Numbered from the stretch's first letter, positions 9,020-18,922 are shown. The stretch: 64,000 nt of DNA from Litchfieldella anticariensis FP35 = DSM 16096 (GCF_000409775.1 NZ_KE332377.1:1150073-1214072); one strand, 5' to 3'. The notes: generated by a model not told the origin, from the sequence alone. Numbers and translations are program-made.

Positions 9020-11719
9020 TTATTCGTCGCCATTTCCTTCAGATGGCGCATCCTCAACGTTGCTATCTTCTAGTGCTTCTTCAGATACGGCCTCTTCCGG
9101 CTCATCAATACGCACCGTCTTGACCAGGCTTTCGCCTTCGCCAAGGCGAATCAGCATCACGCCCTGAGTGTTGCGCGAACTGACCGACACTTCTTCGACC
9201 CGGGTACGCACTAGCGTACCCTTGTCGGTGATCAGCATCATCTCGTCGTTGCCGTAGACCTGCATCGCGGCGACCATGGCGCCGTTACGCTCACTGGTCT
9301 GCATGGCGATCACACCTTGGCCACCACGTCCACGTAGCGGGAATTCCTCGAGGCGGGTACGCTTGCCGTATCCATTTTCGGAAGCGGTGAGGATGTAGAT
9401 CTGTCCGCCGTTACCGCCCATGCCATTACCATTGTCGTTGCCACTCTCGGTATCGACGTCATCCTCGGTGTCCGCTTCGGCATCGATCTGCTGCGATTGC
9501 GGAATGATCAGACTAATCACTTCGGCACCACCGAGCAGCTTCATGCCACGCACACCACGCGCGGTACGTCCCATGGCTCGCACATTGGATTCTTCGAAAC
9601 GAATCGCCTTGCCGTGGGATGAAAGCAGCATGACGTGGTCATTGCCAGAGGTCACGGCCGCCCCTACCAGGCGGTCACCCTCTTCGAGATCGATAGCAAT
9701 CAGGCCCACGCTGCGTGGCCGTGAGAACTGATCGAGGCTAGTGCGCTTGACGGTGCCCTTGGCGGTAGCAAAGAAGATGTAGCTATCCGCGCGGTACTCA
9801 TGCACTGGCAGGATGGCGTTGATCGACTCCCCTTCGTCCAGCGGAAGCAAGTTGACCAGTGGCTTGCCGCGCGAGCCACGGCTGGCATTGGGCATTTCAT
9901 AAACCTTGAGCCAGTAGACCTTGCCCTTGTTGGAGAACAACAGCACCGTGTCATGAGTCGAGGCCACCAGCAGGTGTTCGATGACGTCCTCGTCCTTCAT
10001 TGCGGTGGCCGACTTGCCACGCCCACCACGTCGTTGTGCTTGATAGTCGGAAAGTGGCTGGGTCTTGGCGTAGCCGCTGCGGGAAATGGTGACCACCATA
10101 TCCTCTTCGGCGATCAGGTCCTCGATACGCAGATCCAGGTGGCTGATCTGGATCTCGGTTCGACGCTTGTCGTCATATTGGTCGCGGATCGCCTCGAGTT
10201 CCTCGCGGATGACCTCCAACAGTCGATCAGCGGAGGCAAGAATAGCTGTCAGTTCGGCGATCTTCTCGAGAATACCCAAGTACTCGTCGAGTAGCTTTTC
10301 AGTCTCGAGACCAGTCAAGCGATGCAGACGCAGTTCGAGAATGGCCTGGGCCTGAGCCGGCGACAGGCGGTATTCGCGTCCGGCCTGGTCGAGACCGTAG
10401 CCCTCCTCGAGATCCTCGGGTTTACACGATGTAGCCCCGGCCCGCTCGAGCATGCCGGTAACCTGCCCTGGCGGCCAGCTCTGAGCCAGCAGCTTTTCCT
10501 TCGCTTCGGCGGCGGAGGGCGAGGCCTTGATCAGTTCGATGACCTCGTCGATGTTGGAGATCGCCACCGCCAAACCTTCGAGAATATGCCCGCGCTCACG
10601 TGCTTTCCTCAACTCGTACAGAGTGCGTCGGGTGACGACTTCACGACGATGGCGAATGAACGCCTCGAGCATTTCCTTGAGGTTCAGTGTCTTTGGCTGA
10701 CCGTCGTCCAGCGCCACCATGTTGATGCCGAAGACGTTCTGCAGCTGCGTCTGGGCGAATAGATTGTTAACCACCACCTCGCCGGACTCGCCGCGCTTCA
10801 CCTCAATCACGACGCGCAGACCTTCCTTATCTGACTCGTCGCGCAGCTCAGCGATACCTTCGATCTTCTTGTCCTTGACCAATTCGGCGATCTTCTCGAT
10901 CAAACGAGCCTTGTTTACCTGATACGGCAGCTCATTGACGATAATATGATCGCGCCCGGTCTTCTCATCATGCTCGATGGTATGGCGCGCCCGCACATAG
11001 ATACGTCCGCGACCGGTGCGGTAGGCATCGAGAATGCCTGCCTTGCCGTTTATGATCCCCCCGGTGGGGAAATCGGGGCCAGGGACATACTCCATCAGGT
11101 CATCGACGGTGAGAGTGTAATCGTTGATCAGCGCCAGACAGGCATTGATCACTTCCCCCATGTTGTGTGGCGGAATATTGGTCGCCATACCCACCGCGAT
11201 ACCTGACGACCCATTGATCAGTAGGTTAGGTACCTTGGTCGGCAGCACATCGGGAATACGTTCGGTGCCATCGTAGTTGTCGACCCAGTCGACGGTATCC
11301 TTATCGAGATCGGCCAGCAGCTCATGCGAGAGCTTGGCCATGCGCACCTCGGTGTAACGCATGGCAGCGGCATTATCGCCGTCGATGGAGCCGAAATTGC
11401 CTTGCCCATCCACCAGCACATGGCGCATGGAGAAGTCTTGAGCCATGCGCACGATAGTGTCGTAGACAGCGCTATCACCGTGCGGGTGATACTTACCGAT
11501 GACGTCACCGACCACACGGGCGGACTTCTTGTAGGCCTTGTTCCAATCGTTGCCGAGCTCATGCATGGCGAACAGCACGCGCCGGTGTACCGGCTTCAGG
11601 CCATCGCGTACGTCGGGCAACGCACGGCCGATGATCACGCTCATCGCGTAATCGAGGTACGATTGTTTGAGTTCGTCCTCGATGTTGACTGGCAGAATCT
11701 CTCTGGCGATGTCACCCAT
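9020..11719 (-). CDS. gyrA: DNA gyrase subunit A
   Basis: Breaks and rejoins the DNA gate segment in the gyrase A2B2 tetramer, introducing negative supercoils. 899 residues. The N-terminal breakage-reunion domain aligns with E. coli numbering: catalytic Tyr122 ('[10 protein letters not shown]'), quinolone-region Ser83 and Asp87 in '[11 protein letters not shown]', so the usual resistance substitutions are absent. The C-terminal beta-pinwheel begins with the GyrA box 'QRRGGRGKS' and ends in a long acidic tail (many Glu/Asp after about residue 865). An acidic insert rich in Asp/Glu/Asn/Gly near residues 745-765 is a lineage feature. A TATAAT sequence lies about 80 bp upstream. Confidence 0.98.
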   Translation of the reverse strand: MGDIAREILPVNIEDELKQSYLDYAMSVIIGRALPDVRDGLKPVHRRVLFAMHELGNDWNKAYKKSARVVGDVIGKYHPHGDSAVYDTIVRMAQDFSMRHVLVDGQGNFGSIDGDNAAAMRYTEVRMAKLSHELLADLDKDTVDWVDNYDGTERIPDVLPTKVPNLLINGSSGIAVGMATNIPPHNMGEVINACLALINDYTLTVDDLMEYVPGPDFPTGGIINGKAGILDAYRTGRGRIYVRARHTIEHDEKTGRDHIIVNELPYQVNKARLIEKIAELVKDKKIEGIAELRDESDKEGLRVVIEVKRGESGEVVVNNLFAQTQLQNVFGINMVALDDGQPKTLNLKEMLEAFIRHRREVVTRRTLYELRKARERGHILEGLAVAISNIDEVIELIKASPSAAEAKEKLLAQSWPPGQVTGMLERAGATSCKPEDLEEGYGLDQAGREYRLSPAQAQAILELRLHRLTGLETEKLLDEYLGILEKIAELTAILASADRLLEVIREELEAIRDQYDDKRRTEIQISHLDLRIEDLIAEEDMVVTISRSGYAKTQPLSDYQAQRRGGRGKSATAMKDEDVIEHLLVASTHDTVLLFSNKGKVYWLKVYEMPNASRGSRGKPLVNLLPLDEGESINAILPVHEYRADSYIFFATAKGTVKRTSLDQFSRPRSVGLIAIDLEEGDRLVGAAVTSGNDHVMLLSSHGKAIRFEESNVRAMGRTARGVRGMKLLGGAEVISLIIPQSQQIDAEADTEDDVDTESGNDNGNGMGGNGGQIYILTASENGYGKRTRLEEFPLRGRGGQGVIAMQTSERNGAMVAAMQVYGNDEMMLITDKGTLVRTRVEEVSVSSRNTQGVMLIRLGEGESLVKTVRIDEPEEAVSEEALEDSNVEDAPSEGNGDE

Positions 11720-11795
11720 GGGTCGTCAAATCCTTTGTACTGCGACAAATTGGCGCTGCGGGACGCTTGCAAACAGCTTCTTACAGCAGCCAGGG

Positions 11796-11801
11796 ATTAT
11801 A
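11796..11801 (-). promoter_or_regulatory. Candidate -10 box for gyrA
   Basis: A perfect TATAAT on the minus strand lies 77 bases upstream of the gyrA ATG within the 153-bp gap after the thioesterase gene. No good -35 hexamer is visible 16-18 bases further up, as is common for supercoiling-regulated gyrase promoters, so this is only a candidate. Confidence 0.4.
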
Positions 11802-11872
11802 TCACCGAGCGCGGCACAAAGGCAGCGGCACAACCAAGACATTACGGGATTCGACCAGTTACCCCGCCTCAC

Positions 11873-12298
11873 TCAAGCATCGCGCGGCAGCACCAGAGGT
11901 TCCAAGGCCTCACGCAGATTTCCCTCGAAGGGTATGGCCTTGTTGTTGCGAGCATCGAGCAGGACGAAAGTCAAGTCGGCATCGGCTATGCACTTACCGT
12001 CGCGCACCCGATTGATGACTTGCCGCATCACGGCACTGCGATGGCCAAGTTCACAGAGGGAGGTTAGAACTTCCAGGTCATCATGCATCACGGCACCACG
12101 GCGATAGTTGATATTGAGATTGACTACCGCCAGTGCTACATCGTCGTCGAACAGCGATGTCATATCGACTTTCTCATCGAAGTAGCTCCATCGTCCCTCC
12201 TCGAGAAACTCCAGATACCTAGCATTGTTCACGTGAGCGTAGACATCCAGGTGATACCCCCTGACACGCAAGGTGGTGCGTGTGATACGAGTGTCCAT
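11873..12298 (-). CDS. fadM: Acyl-CoA thioesterase, FadM/YbaW type (hot-dog fold)
   Basis: Small hot-dog thioesterase, 141 residues, hydrolysing long-chain acyl-CoA. 'RGYHLDVYAHVNNARYLEFLEEGRWSYF' matches the 4HBT active-site region and closely resembles E. coli FadM ('KVRGYHLDVYQHVNNARYLEFLEEARW'), including the catalytic Asp. 'VNLNINYRRGAVMHDDL' also matches. ATG 12298 is chosen because homology begins a few residues after it; the upstream extension looks like leader sequence. It precedes gyrA in the same direction with a 153-bp gap, so it is probably separately transcribed. The exact substrate is inference. Confidence 0.85.
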   Translation of the reverse strand: MDTRITRTTLRVRGYHLDVYAHVNNARYLEFLEEGRWSYFDEKVDMTSLFDDDVALAVVNLNINYRRGAVMHDDLEVLTSLCELGHRSAVMRQVINRVRDGKCIADADLTFVLLDARNNKAIPFEGNLREALEPLVLPRDA

Positions 12299-12465
12299 GG
12301 TTGATGTCCTTTTCCTAGATGATGAGTGAAGTTTCGATTCTAGCGATGCCTCTTTACCAAGCACAAACAAGTGTTTGAAACACACGCTCAACTTTGTCGA
12401 TGCTGGCACCCGCCTGCCCCTTTGGCCATAATGTGCATCCTTTTCACCAAGGACTGTCCTTTTTC

Positions 12466-13392
12466 ATGTGGTTCAAAAACTTGCACCTGTACCGTCTGCA
12501 TGATGCCCCGGCCATTACCCTAGAGGCACTGGAAGAGGCCTTGAGCGAACAGGCCTATCGCCCACTGGGCGGCAGCGAGGCCCGTCGGCTGGGCTGGTGT
12601 CCGCCAGCAGGCCGCCATGGCGAACGGCATGTACACGAGATACAGGGCCATCGCCTGTTATCGGCACTGCGCCAAGAACGCTTGTTGCCAGCTGGGGTGG
12701 TGCGTGAAGAGGTTGAAGCACGTGCCGCCGACCGAGAGGTGGCCGAGGGACGCCCTCTACCGCGCAAGGAAAAGCAAGCCCTCAAGGAGCAGGTCTATGA
12801 AGAGTTCCTGCCACGCGCTTTCGTGCGCAGTCAACGTATCGAATTGTGGTGGGACACACGCCAGTCCATGATCGGTGTGAATGCCTCGAGCCGCAAACGT
12901 GCAGAAGAGATTCTCGATCTGCTACGTCAGACGTTGGGTAGTCTCAAGGTCACCCCACTCTCCAGCCGCACCACACCAATCCGTGCCATGACGACTTGGC
13001 TGACCGACACCGCGTCGCGTCCTCCGATGCTGATGCTGGGCGACCAGGTGGAGCTCAAAGCACAAGGCGATGACGGAGTGCTTCGAGCACGCCAGGTCGA
13101 CCTTGACGGCGACGAGATCCAGACAGTGCTGGCCGGAGGCCGCCAGGCCACCAGACTCGCCATGGAACTGGAAGGTCAGCTATCGTTGGTGCTGCATGAC
13201 GACTTGGCTCTGAAGTCGCTGCGCTTTGCCGATGCATTGATCGATGAAGCGTCCCAGACCGATGACGGCGACGATGCCGTGTTACGATTGGAAACCGATT
13301 TCGTGCTGATGGCTCAGACACTGTCTGCCGTAATCGAACAACTGATCGACTGGCTGGGCGGCGAGGCACAAGCCACCGCTCCGTCACCCTGA
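12466..13392 (+). CDS. rdgC: Recombination-associated protein RdgC
   Basis: Nucleoid-associated DNA-binding ring protein that inhibits RecA-promoted strand exchange. The 308 residues are typical. The N-terminus 'MWFKNLHLYRL' is the family signature and fixes the start at ATG 12466, preceded by AAGGA. 'RQEYLLPxxVVREEVEER'-like sequence is represented by 'QERLLPAGVVREEVEAR', followed by 'GRPLPRKEKQALKEQVYEEFLPRAF'. Divergent from fadM. Confidence 0.96.
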   Translation: MWFKNLHLYRLHDAPAITLEALEEALSEQAYRPLGGSEARRLGWCPPAGRHGERHVHEIQGHRLLSALRQERLLPAGVVREEVEARAADREVAEGRPLPRKEKQALKEQVYEEFLPRAFVRSQRIELWWDTRQSMIGVNASSRKRAEEILDLLRQTLGSLKVTPLSSRTTPIRAMTTWLTDTASRPPMLMLGDQVELKAQGDDGVLRARQVDLDGDEIQTVLAGGRQATRLAMELEGQLSLVLHDDLALKSLRFADALIDEASQTDDGDDAVLRLETDFVLMAQTLSAVIEQLIDWLGGEAQATAPSP

Positions 13393-13422
13393 TAATGACC
13401 CCGATATCGTGATGCATCTATC

Positions 13423-14607
13423 GTGACTCTCGACTCGACTAGCGCACCCAAAAATACCAATTCGCAAGCGTCGGACCCGTTCGCGGATATTCGTCCCTAT
13501 CATGACGATGAAGTGGCCGAAGTACTGGCGCGCTTGGCCGATGACGCCGAATTGCTCGACGCCCTGACCCAGTACAAGCTACCGCGCCTAGCGCGTTTCG
13601 CTCCCAAGCTGGCACGCGCCATTGTCAGCTTCGCTCTGCGTCGGGAAATGCGAGGCGTGGACTCGGTACGCGCATTCCAGATGCGTATCGCTGACTACAT
13701 GCAGCGCATGATTCGCACTACGACCGATGCCTTCGAGGTGGAAGGGCTCGACAAGCTGGATCCCGCCAAGGCTTACCTGTTCATCGGTAACCACCGCGAC
13801 ATCGCGCTCGACCCGGCCTTCGTCAATTACGCCCTGTACCAAGCCGGTCGCGACACCGTGCGTATCGCGATCGGGGACAACTTGCTGCAGAAGCCCTATG
13901 TGTCAGACCTGATGCGGCTCAACAAGAGCTTCATCGTACCGCGCTCAGCCCGCGGCAAACGTGCCATGCTGGCAGCGTATCAGGCACTGTCGAGCTATAT
14001 TCGGCATTCGATCACCAAAGACAATCACTCAGTGTGGCTGGCCCAGCGCGAGGGTCGCGCCAAGGATGGGATCGACCGTGCCGACCCAGCAATCATCAAG
14101 ATGCTGACCATGGCGCGCCGCCAGGCTGACAAGGATGCCAATTTCGGTGATGCCATCGCAGAACTGCGTATGGTGCCGGTGTCGATCAGCTACGAATACG
14201 ACCCCTGCGACTTGCAAAAGGCGCGTGAGCTTTATGCCACGCATACTGAAGGGCGCTACCAAAAGGTCGAATTCGAGGATATCCGCTCCATTGTTGCCGG
14301 CATCACCGGTGCCAAGGGGCGCATCAAGCTGACTTTTGGCGAACCGCTGTCCAACGTCTTCGATAGTCCCGATTCCGTCGCCGAAGAGATCGATCGTCAG
14401 GTATTGGGCGGTTATCGCTTGTTTCCCAGCCACCAGCTCGCTCTGGAGGCCAGCGGTCTGGCACCCGATCTGCTGGAGCTTGATGAGGTGACCGACGCGG
14501 ACCGTGAGCGTTTCAATGCGCGCCTGGATGAGGTCCCTACCCATCTGCGCGACTGGTGGCTGGCACAATATGCCAATCCCGTGCTCAATCGAGCGGGAAG
14601 GCTATGA
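13423..14607 (+). CDS. PlsC/PlsB-like glycerolipid acyltransferase
   Basis: A 394-residue cytosolic or membrane-associated acyltransferase of the 1-acylglycerol-3-phosphate O-acyltransferase superfamily. The catalytic block 'YLFIGNHRDIALDPAF' (about residues 121-136) has the histidine of motif I with Asp residues two and six positions on, not the standard HX4D spacing. 'NKSFIVPRSARGKRAM' and 'VWLAQREGRAKDG' correspond to the substrate-binding (GxR) and 'EGTRS' regions. No transmembrane helix is obvious. The start is GTG 13423, 30 bp after rdgC, without a convincing ribosome site. The acyl acceptor is unknown. Confidence 0.75.
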   Translation: MTLDSTSAPKNTNSQASDPFADIRPYHDDEVAEVLARLADDAELLDALTQYKLPRLARFAPKLARAIVSFALRREMRGVDSVRAFQMRIADYMQRMIRTTTDAFEVEGLDKLDPAKAYLFIGNHRDIALDPAFVNYALYQAGRDTVRIAIGDNLLQKPYVSDLMRLNKSFIVPRSARGKRAMLAAYQALSSYIRHSITKDNHSVWLAQREGRAKDGIDRADPAIIKMLTMARRQADKDANFGDAIAELRMVPVSISYEYDPCDLQKARELYATHTEGRYQKVEFEDIRSIVAGITGAKGRIKLTFGEPLSNVFDSPDSVAEEIDRQVLGGYRLFPSHQLALEASGLAPDLLELDEVTDADRERFNARLDEVPTHLRDWWLAQYANPVLNRAGRL

Positions 14608-14633
14608 AGGGATAAGATGGAAGATGTAAGAAC

Positions 14634-14722
14634 CTGGCTTCGCCGAGAGCCAGAAGTTATAAGCTTTAAGCTGTAAGAAAAACCTAGCCTTACGGCTCGT
14701 AGCTCGTAGCTCGTAGCTCGTA
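14634..14722. repeat. Hairpin followed by a 7-bp tandem repeat (GCTCGTA x4)
   Basis: A small inverted repeat CTGGCT/AGCCAG lies at 14634-14653. After an AAGCTTTAAGCT-like stretch come exactly four copies of GCTCGTA at 14695-14722, ending 17 bases before the start of the next gene. The repeated word itself contains the short dyad AGCT-CGT-AGCT. Confidence 0.85.
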
Positions 14723-14739
14723 TCCAGGAGCTTGTTCCC

Positions 14740-15915
14740 ATGGCTCATATTCACCAGACCGACATCGATCAGGGCGCCATGACCCGCGATGCCTATCGCG
14801 TCACGTTGATTGGCGCGGCATTGGATGGAGTTCTGGGGATGGCCAAGGTCGTCGTTGGGGCGCTGGTCGGGTCCGCGGCACTCGTCGCCGACGGGGTACA
14901 CTCCTTTTCCGATCTGGTGACCGATGCTTTCGTTCTCGCTGCCACTCATTTCGGTCGCCAGGCACCGGATACCAACCACCCCTATGGCCATGGGCGTATC
15001 GAAACACTCGCCACTTTGTGGCTGGGCAGTATCCTGATCTTCGTGGCTGGTGGGATCGCCTGGGCCAGTCTGACCCGGCTATTCACCGGTATACTGGTGC
15101 CCGCCCCCGGACTCTGGGCTATCGGATTAGCAATCGTGGCACTGTTCGCCAAAGAATGGATCTTTCGTTATACCATGCGCGTGGCCAAGCGCATCCGTTC
15201 CAAATTACTGGAGGCCAATGCCTGGCATTCCCGCTCGGATGCACTATCCACGATCGTGGTATTGATCGGTCTGATTGGCGCACAGTTCGGCGTAGGCTGG
15301 CTGGATGCCATTGCCGCTGCGGTAGTGGCATTGATGGTCGGCAAGATTGGAGCCAGCCTATTGTGGGAGTCCAGTCAGGAACTCGTCGATACTGCCCTGC
15401 CCAAGGATGAGCAACAGCGCATGCGCCATGTCGCCGAGCAAGTGCCCGACGTACATAACGTACACGATCTTCGCACCCGTACGGTGGGAGGCCATGTACT
15501 ACTCGACCTGCATATCGTGGTCCCCCCTCGAGTCACGGTGTCGGAAGCGCATGAGATCGGCAACGAGGTCAGCCGTCGGTTGCGCGATACCTTTCCCAAC
15601 CTGACCGATGTCACGTTCCACGTCGATCCGGAGAACGACGAAGGCAAGATCGACCCCAGCCTGCTGCCCGGCATGCCCTTACGCGAAGATGTCGAGGGCA
15701 AACTCGATGAGATCTGGTCACACCTCCCGGCCTGGCAATCGCGCGTTGCCTTGGACCTTCACTATCTCGGCAACCAGATCGACATCTCGGTCTACGTACG
15801 TGAGCTACCCGAAGGACAAACGCTTGGCGAAGCGGCTCAAGCTCTGCGTGAATATGCCGATAGCCTACCATGGGTGGGACGATTAAGAGTTTGGCAGGGC
15901 CCAGGAAAAGCCTAG
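14740..15915 (+). CDS. Cation diffusion facilitator (CDF) family metal exporter
   Basis: Proton-driven efflux transporter for divalent metals such as Zn2+, Fe2+ or Mn2+ in the inner membrane. 391 residues. Six transmembrane helices are expected in residues 20-215. The metal site residues are visible as 'ADGVHSFSDLVTD' (helix II) and 'AWHSRSDALST' (helix V), giving the D/H-xxx-D pairs. The linker 'NHPYGHGRIETLATL' is typical. A cytoplasmic domain (about 225-310, 'VPDVHNVHDLRTR...HVLLDLHIVVPP') is followed by a further ferredoxin-like region to the C-terminus, longer than the E. coli FieF tail. ATG 14740 follows CCAGGAG. The metal cannot be deduced. Confidence 0.92.
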   Translation: MAHIHQTDIDQGAMTRDAYRVTLIGAALDGVLGMAKVVVGALVGSAALVADGVHSFSDLVTDAFVLAATHFGRQAPDTNHPYGHGRIETLATLWLGSILIFVAGGIAWASLTRLFTGILVPAPGLWAIGLAIVALFAKEWIFRYTMRVAKRIRSKLLEANAWHSRSDALSTIVVLIGLIGAQFGVGWLDAIAAAVVALMVGKIGASLLWESSQELVDTALPKDEQQRMRHVAEQVPDVHNVHDLRTRTVGGHVLLDLHIVVPPRVTVSEAHEIGNEVSRRLRDTFPNLTDVTFHVDPENDEGKIDPSLLPGMPLREDVEGKLDEIWSHLPAWQSRVALDLHYLGNQIDISVYVRELPEGQTLGEAAQALREYADSLPWVGRLRVWQGPGKA

Positions 15916-16159
15916 CCTCTGCCTGAAAACTAACCGCACCCACTCATGTGCTCATGTGGCGTCGGAAATCGCCCTGTGTGTCAGGCCGGTCAAGTCATCC
16001 GCATATTTGCTTAACTCCGCTGCTTACTGTTGTCTGCTGCCTACGCACCTGGGTTCGACTATCTCTCATCGATTTCTGAGAAAGCGATGATATAGGCGTC
16101 AACGTAACTGTTGTGTAAAGTGACCGGTATCCGCGACCAAGCGAGGACGCAACCGCTCA

Positions 16160-16867
16160 ATGTCCCGACCCCAGCCTTGCTTTTCCTTTTCCCCAGAGCG
16201 CCGACGCTTTCTTGCCGGGTTCGGTGCATTGGTGCTGGGAGCAGGGCTAGGATTGGCGCCCACATCGCTGACGGCCAACATGGACCCCACTCGTCTGCGT
16301 CAGTCCATGCAGAACATGTATGGGGCCAGCGGCCTCCTTGTGCTGGAAGAGTGGTTCGCCCTACTCGAACGATTGGCAAATAGCGCCATCGACGAGCAAC
16401 TTCGTGAGGTCAATGACTTCTTCAATCGCCGGGTTCGCTGGCTGGACGATATCGACATCTGGGGCCAGGAAGACTACTGGGCAACACCGTTGGAAACCAT
16501 GGGACGCGGTGAGGGCGATTGCGAAGACTACTCCATCGCCAAGTACATCACGCTCAAGCAACTTGGCGTACCTACTGAACGCTTGAGAATGATCTACGTT
16601 CGGGCGCGCATCGGCCGTAGCAACATCTCCCAAGCCCACATGGTGCTGGGCTATTATCGCCACCCCAGCGTCGAACCACTGATCCTCGACAACCTGGTGC
16701 CTTCCATCACACCCGGCAGCCAGCGAACCGATCTCGACCCGATATTCAGCTTCAACAGCGACGGCCTGTGGGCCGGTGGCTCGACTCAGTCGCGCGCCGA
16801 TCCCACACAACGCCTGTCGCGTTGGCGTTATGTACTAGGACGTATGCGCGAGCAAGGGTTTCCATGA
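16160..16867 (+). CDS. lapG: LapG-type periplasmic cysteine protease
   Basis: Bacterial transglutaminase-like cysteine protease that cleaves the N-terminus of Lap adhesins and so frees them from the cell surface. 235 residues. The catalytic triad is Cys121 ('GEGDCEDYS'), His160 ('SQAHMVLGYY') and Asp177 ('LILDNLV'); the His-Asp spacing of 17 equals that of P. fluorescens LapG. Asp120 and Glu122 match its calcium ligands. The N-terminal signal carries 'ERRRFLAGFG' followed by a hydrophobic stretch, a twin-arginine-like pattern. It sits 61 bp ahead of lapD and converges on the adhesin genes whose products carry the TAAG target. Confidence 0.94.
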   Translation: MSRPQPCFSFSPERRRFLAGFGALVLGAGLGLAPTSLTANMDPTRLRQSMQNMYGASGLLVLEEWFALLERLANSAIDEQLREVNDFFNRRVRWLDDIDIWGQEDYWATPLETMGRGEGDCEDYSIAKYITLKQLGVPTERLRMIYVRARIGRSNISQAHMVLGYYRHPSVEPLILDNLVPSITPGSQRTDLDPIFSFNSDGLWAGGSTQSRADPTQRLSRWRYVLGRMREQGFP

Positions 16868-16928
16868 TGAATAACAACATGCCAACCGTGAGCATCTTTT
16901 CAACTGGCTTCAAGCTGGGAGAGCCGCC

Positions 16929-18863
16929 ATGTCACTGATCAAACAACTCTGGCTGACCATCGCCGTGCTGTTACTGCTGGCCTTCGGCGGCAGCCTCGTT
17001 ATCGGAGTCAGTGCCATCCGGCACTACACCGAACAGGAAGTCCGCATCAAGAATGCCGATAATGCCAATGCTCTGGCGCTCTCGATGAGTCAGTTGGACA
17101 AGGATCCGGTGACTATCGAACTTCTGCTGGCCGCCCAATTCGATACTGGCCATTACCGCCTCATTGAACTCCACGATCCCGAGGGTGACCTGATTCTCCG
17201 CCGAGTGGCCAACGAGTACATCGAGGATGTGCCCTCCTGGTTCGTCGACATGACTCGCTTCTCAGTACCTGCCGGCCAAGCCGTAGTACAGGATGGCTGG
17301 CGCCAATACGGTACGGTGGAACTGCAAAGTCAGCACAGTTTTGCTTACCGCTCGCTATGGCAGAGTACCCTGAACTTAATCGGCTGGTTTGGAATCGCAG
17401 CCCTTATCAGCGCCCTGCTCGCCTGGTGGATCGTCAAGAGCATTCGTCGCCCTCTGCATGCCGTGGTCGAGCAGGCACGGGATATCGGCAACCGGCGCTT
17501 CACTACCTCGAACGAGCCTTACACCCGAGAGCTACGAGACGTCGTGGTCGCCATGAACATGCTCTCCAGCAAAGTACGGGAAATGCTTTCCCAAGAGAGC
17601 GAGAAGCTCGAGCGCCTGCGGCGTAAGCTGCAACATGATGAAGTCACGGGGGTTGCCAACCGCAGCCACTTCATGAAGCGGTTACAGGAAGCGCTGGACT
17701 CTGAAGACCTTGCCAGTGAGGGTGTCCTGGTAATGCTACGTGTGGCACGGCTTGCAGATCTCAACGACACGCTAGGACGCCAAGAAACAGACCAGTTGCT
17801 CAAGGAGATCGCCCACGCGTTGGACCATATCGCCAGCGCGAGACACGGCCAGGTCGGGCGCCTCAATGGCAGTGACTTCGCACTACTGCTGCCCGGAGAA
17901 GATAATCTGCGCGCCTTGTCTCAGGAGCTCAAGCGTTGCCTGCATCCCATCGCCGATAGCCACCACGTTGATAGCCACCACGTATCGATTGGATTACCCA
18001 TGTCGATACTCGAATACGCTACCAACGACGACCGCAGCGAACTGCTCAGCACTCTGGATGGAGCCCTGGCCAAGGCCGAACAGGATGGTGATCGTTCCCT
18101 GGAAATCGTTCAAGGCAGCGCCCGGGAGTCACTGTATACCGGTCTCGATGCGTGGCGAAGCGCGCTGGAGCAAGCGCTGGAAAATGGCGTTCATCTAGCC
18201 CGCTACCCTGTCCTCGATCCCCAAGGTCAAGTGGTTCATGTCGAAAGCCCTTCGCGCCTCTATCTCAAGGGAGAATGGCAGCCTGCGGGGATTTTCATGC
18301 CGTGGATCTCACGGCTAGGGCTCAACGTGAACTATGATCTTGCCGTCATAAAATCCGCACTGACCGATATCGAAAAGCACAGCGAACCACTGGGGATCAA
18401 CCTATCCCCTCAAGCGGCCAGCGACGGTCGTTTCCTCTCTGGCGTCAAGCCATTACTCGCCGCTCACCCGGAAGCGGCAGCCAAGCTGTGGCTGGAACTG
18501 CCGGAATCGGTAGCCGTTCGCCATCTGGAAGGATTCCGGGGATTGTGCCGCGAACTGCGCTCTTTTGGCTGTCGTATGGGTCTGGAGCATGTAGGCTCGG
18601 AATTCATCCATATCGCCGATTTGCACGATGTTGGACTGACCTATCTCAAGTTCGATGCTTCTCTAGTAACGGGTGTCGAAAACAACAGTGAACAACAGGC
18701 CATTCTTCGCGGAATGGCAACGCTGTGCCACTCGATCGGTATCCTTGCCTTCGCTGAAGGGGTCAGAACGGATGCTGAGCGTGACACCATATTGGACATC
18801 GGCTTGGATGGCGTCACTGGTCCCGGCATTCGACAGGACGCAGAAGCAGGGAGAAAGGCGTAA
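16929..18863 (+). CDS. lapD: LapD-type inner-membrane c-di-GMP receptor
   Basis: Inside-out signalling receptor that binds c-di-GMP with a degenerate EAL domain and then sequesters LapG in the periplasm. 644 residues: TM helix at about 8-28, periplasmic LapD/MoxY-type output domain (about 30-145), second TM (about 150-170), HAMP and S-helix (about 172-235), degenerate GGDEF (about 240-390; 'LNGSDFALL' replaces GGDEF) and degenerate EAL (about 400-640; the EAL triad is 'VES'). Neither domain should be catalytic, as known for LapD. A small in-frame duplication gives DSHHVDSHHVS near residue 345. ATG 16929 follows GGGAGAG. Confidence 0.94.
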   Translation: MSLIKQLWLTIAVLLLLAFGGSLVIGVSAIRHYTEQEVRIKNADNANALALSMSQLDKDPVTIELLLAAQFDTGHYRLIELHDPEGDLILRRVANEYIEDVPSWFVDMTRFSVPAGQAVVQDGWRQYGTVELQSQHSFAYRSLWQSTLNLIGWFGIAALISALLAWWIVKSIRRPLHAVVEQARDIGNRRFTTSNEPYTRELRDVVVAMNMLSSKVREMLSQESEKLERLRRKLQHDEVTGVANRSHFMKRLQEALDSEDLASEGVLVMLRVARLADLNDTLGRQETDQLLKEIAHALDHIASARHGQVGRLNGSDFALLLPGEDNLRALSQELKRCLHPIADSHHVDSHHVSIGLPMSILEYATNDDRSELLSTLDGALAKAEQDGDRSLEIVQGSARESLYTGLDAWRSALEQALENGVHLARYPVLDPQGQVVHVESPSRLYLKGEWQPAGIFMPWISRLGLNVNYDLAVIKSALTDIEKHSEPLGINLSPQAASDGRFLSGVKPLLAAHPEAAAKLWLELPESVAVRHLEGFRGLCRELRSFGCRMGLEHVGSEFIHIADLHDVGLTYLKFDASLVTGVENNSEQQAILRGMATLCHSIGILAFAEGVRTDAERDTILDIGLDGVTGPGIRQDAEAGRKA

Positions 18864-18892
18864 AGAGATACCTTTCCCAGTGCGATAACAAA

Positions 18893-18922
18893 GGGCTACG
18901 AGCAGTAAAGTACTCGTAGCCC
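18893..18922 (-). terminator. Hairpin terminator between convergent lapD and the small gene
   Basis: A 10-bp perfect stem (GGGCTACGAG / CTCGTAGCCC) with a 10-base loop is followed on the minus strand by TTTGTTAT. It best serves the leftward adhesin/small-gene transcript and may also stop lapD. Confidence 0.75.

Noticed and set aside
15916-16159. tRNA or small RNA gene in the gap before lapG
   Set aside because: No cloverleaf, CCA end or terminator-like hairpin with T-run could be found.
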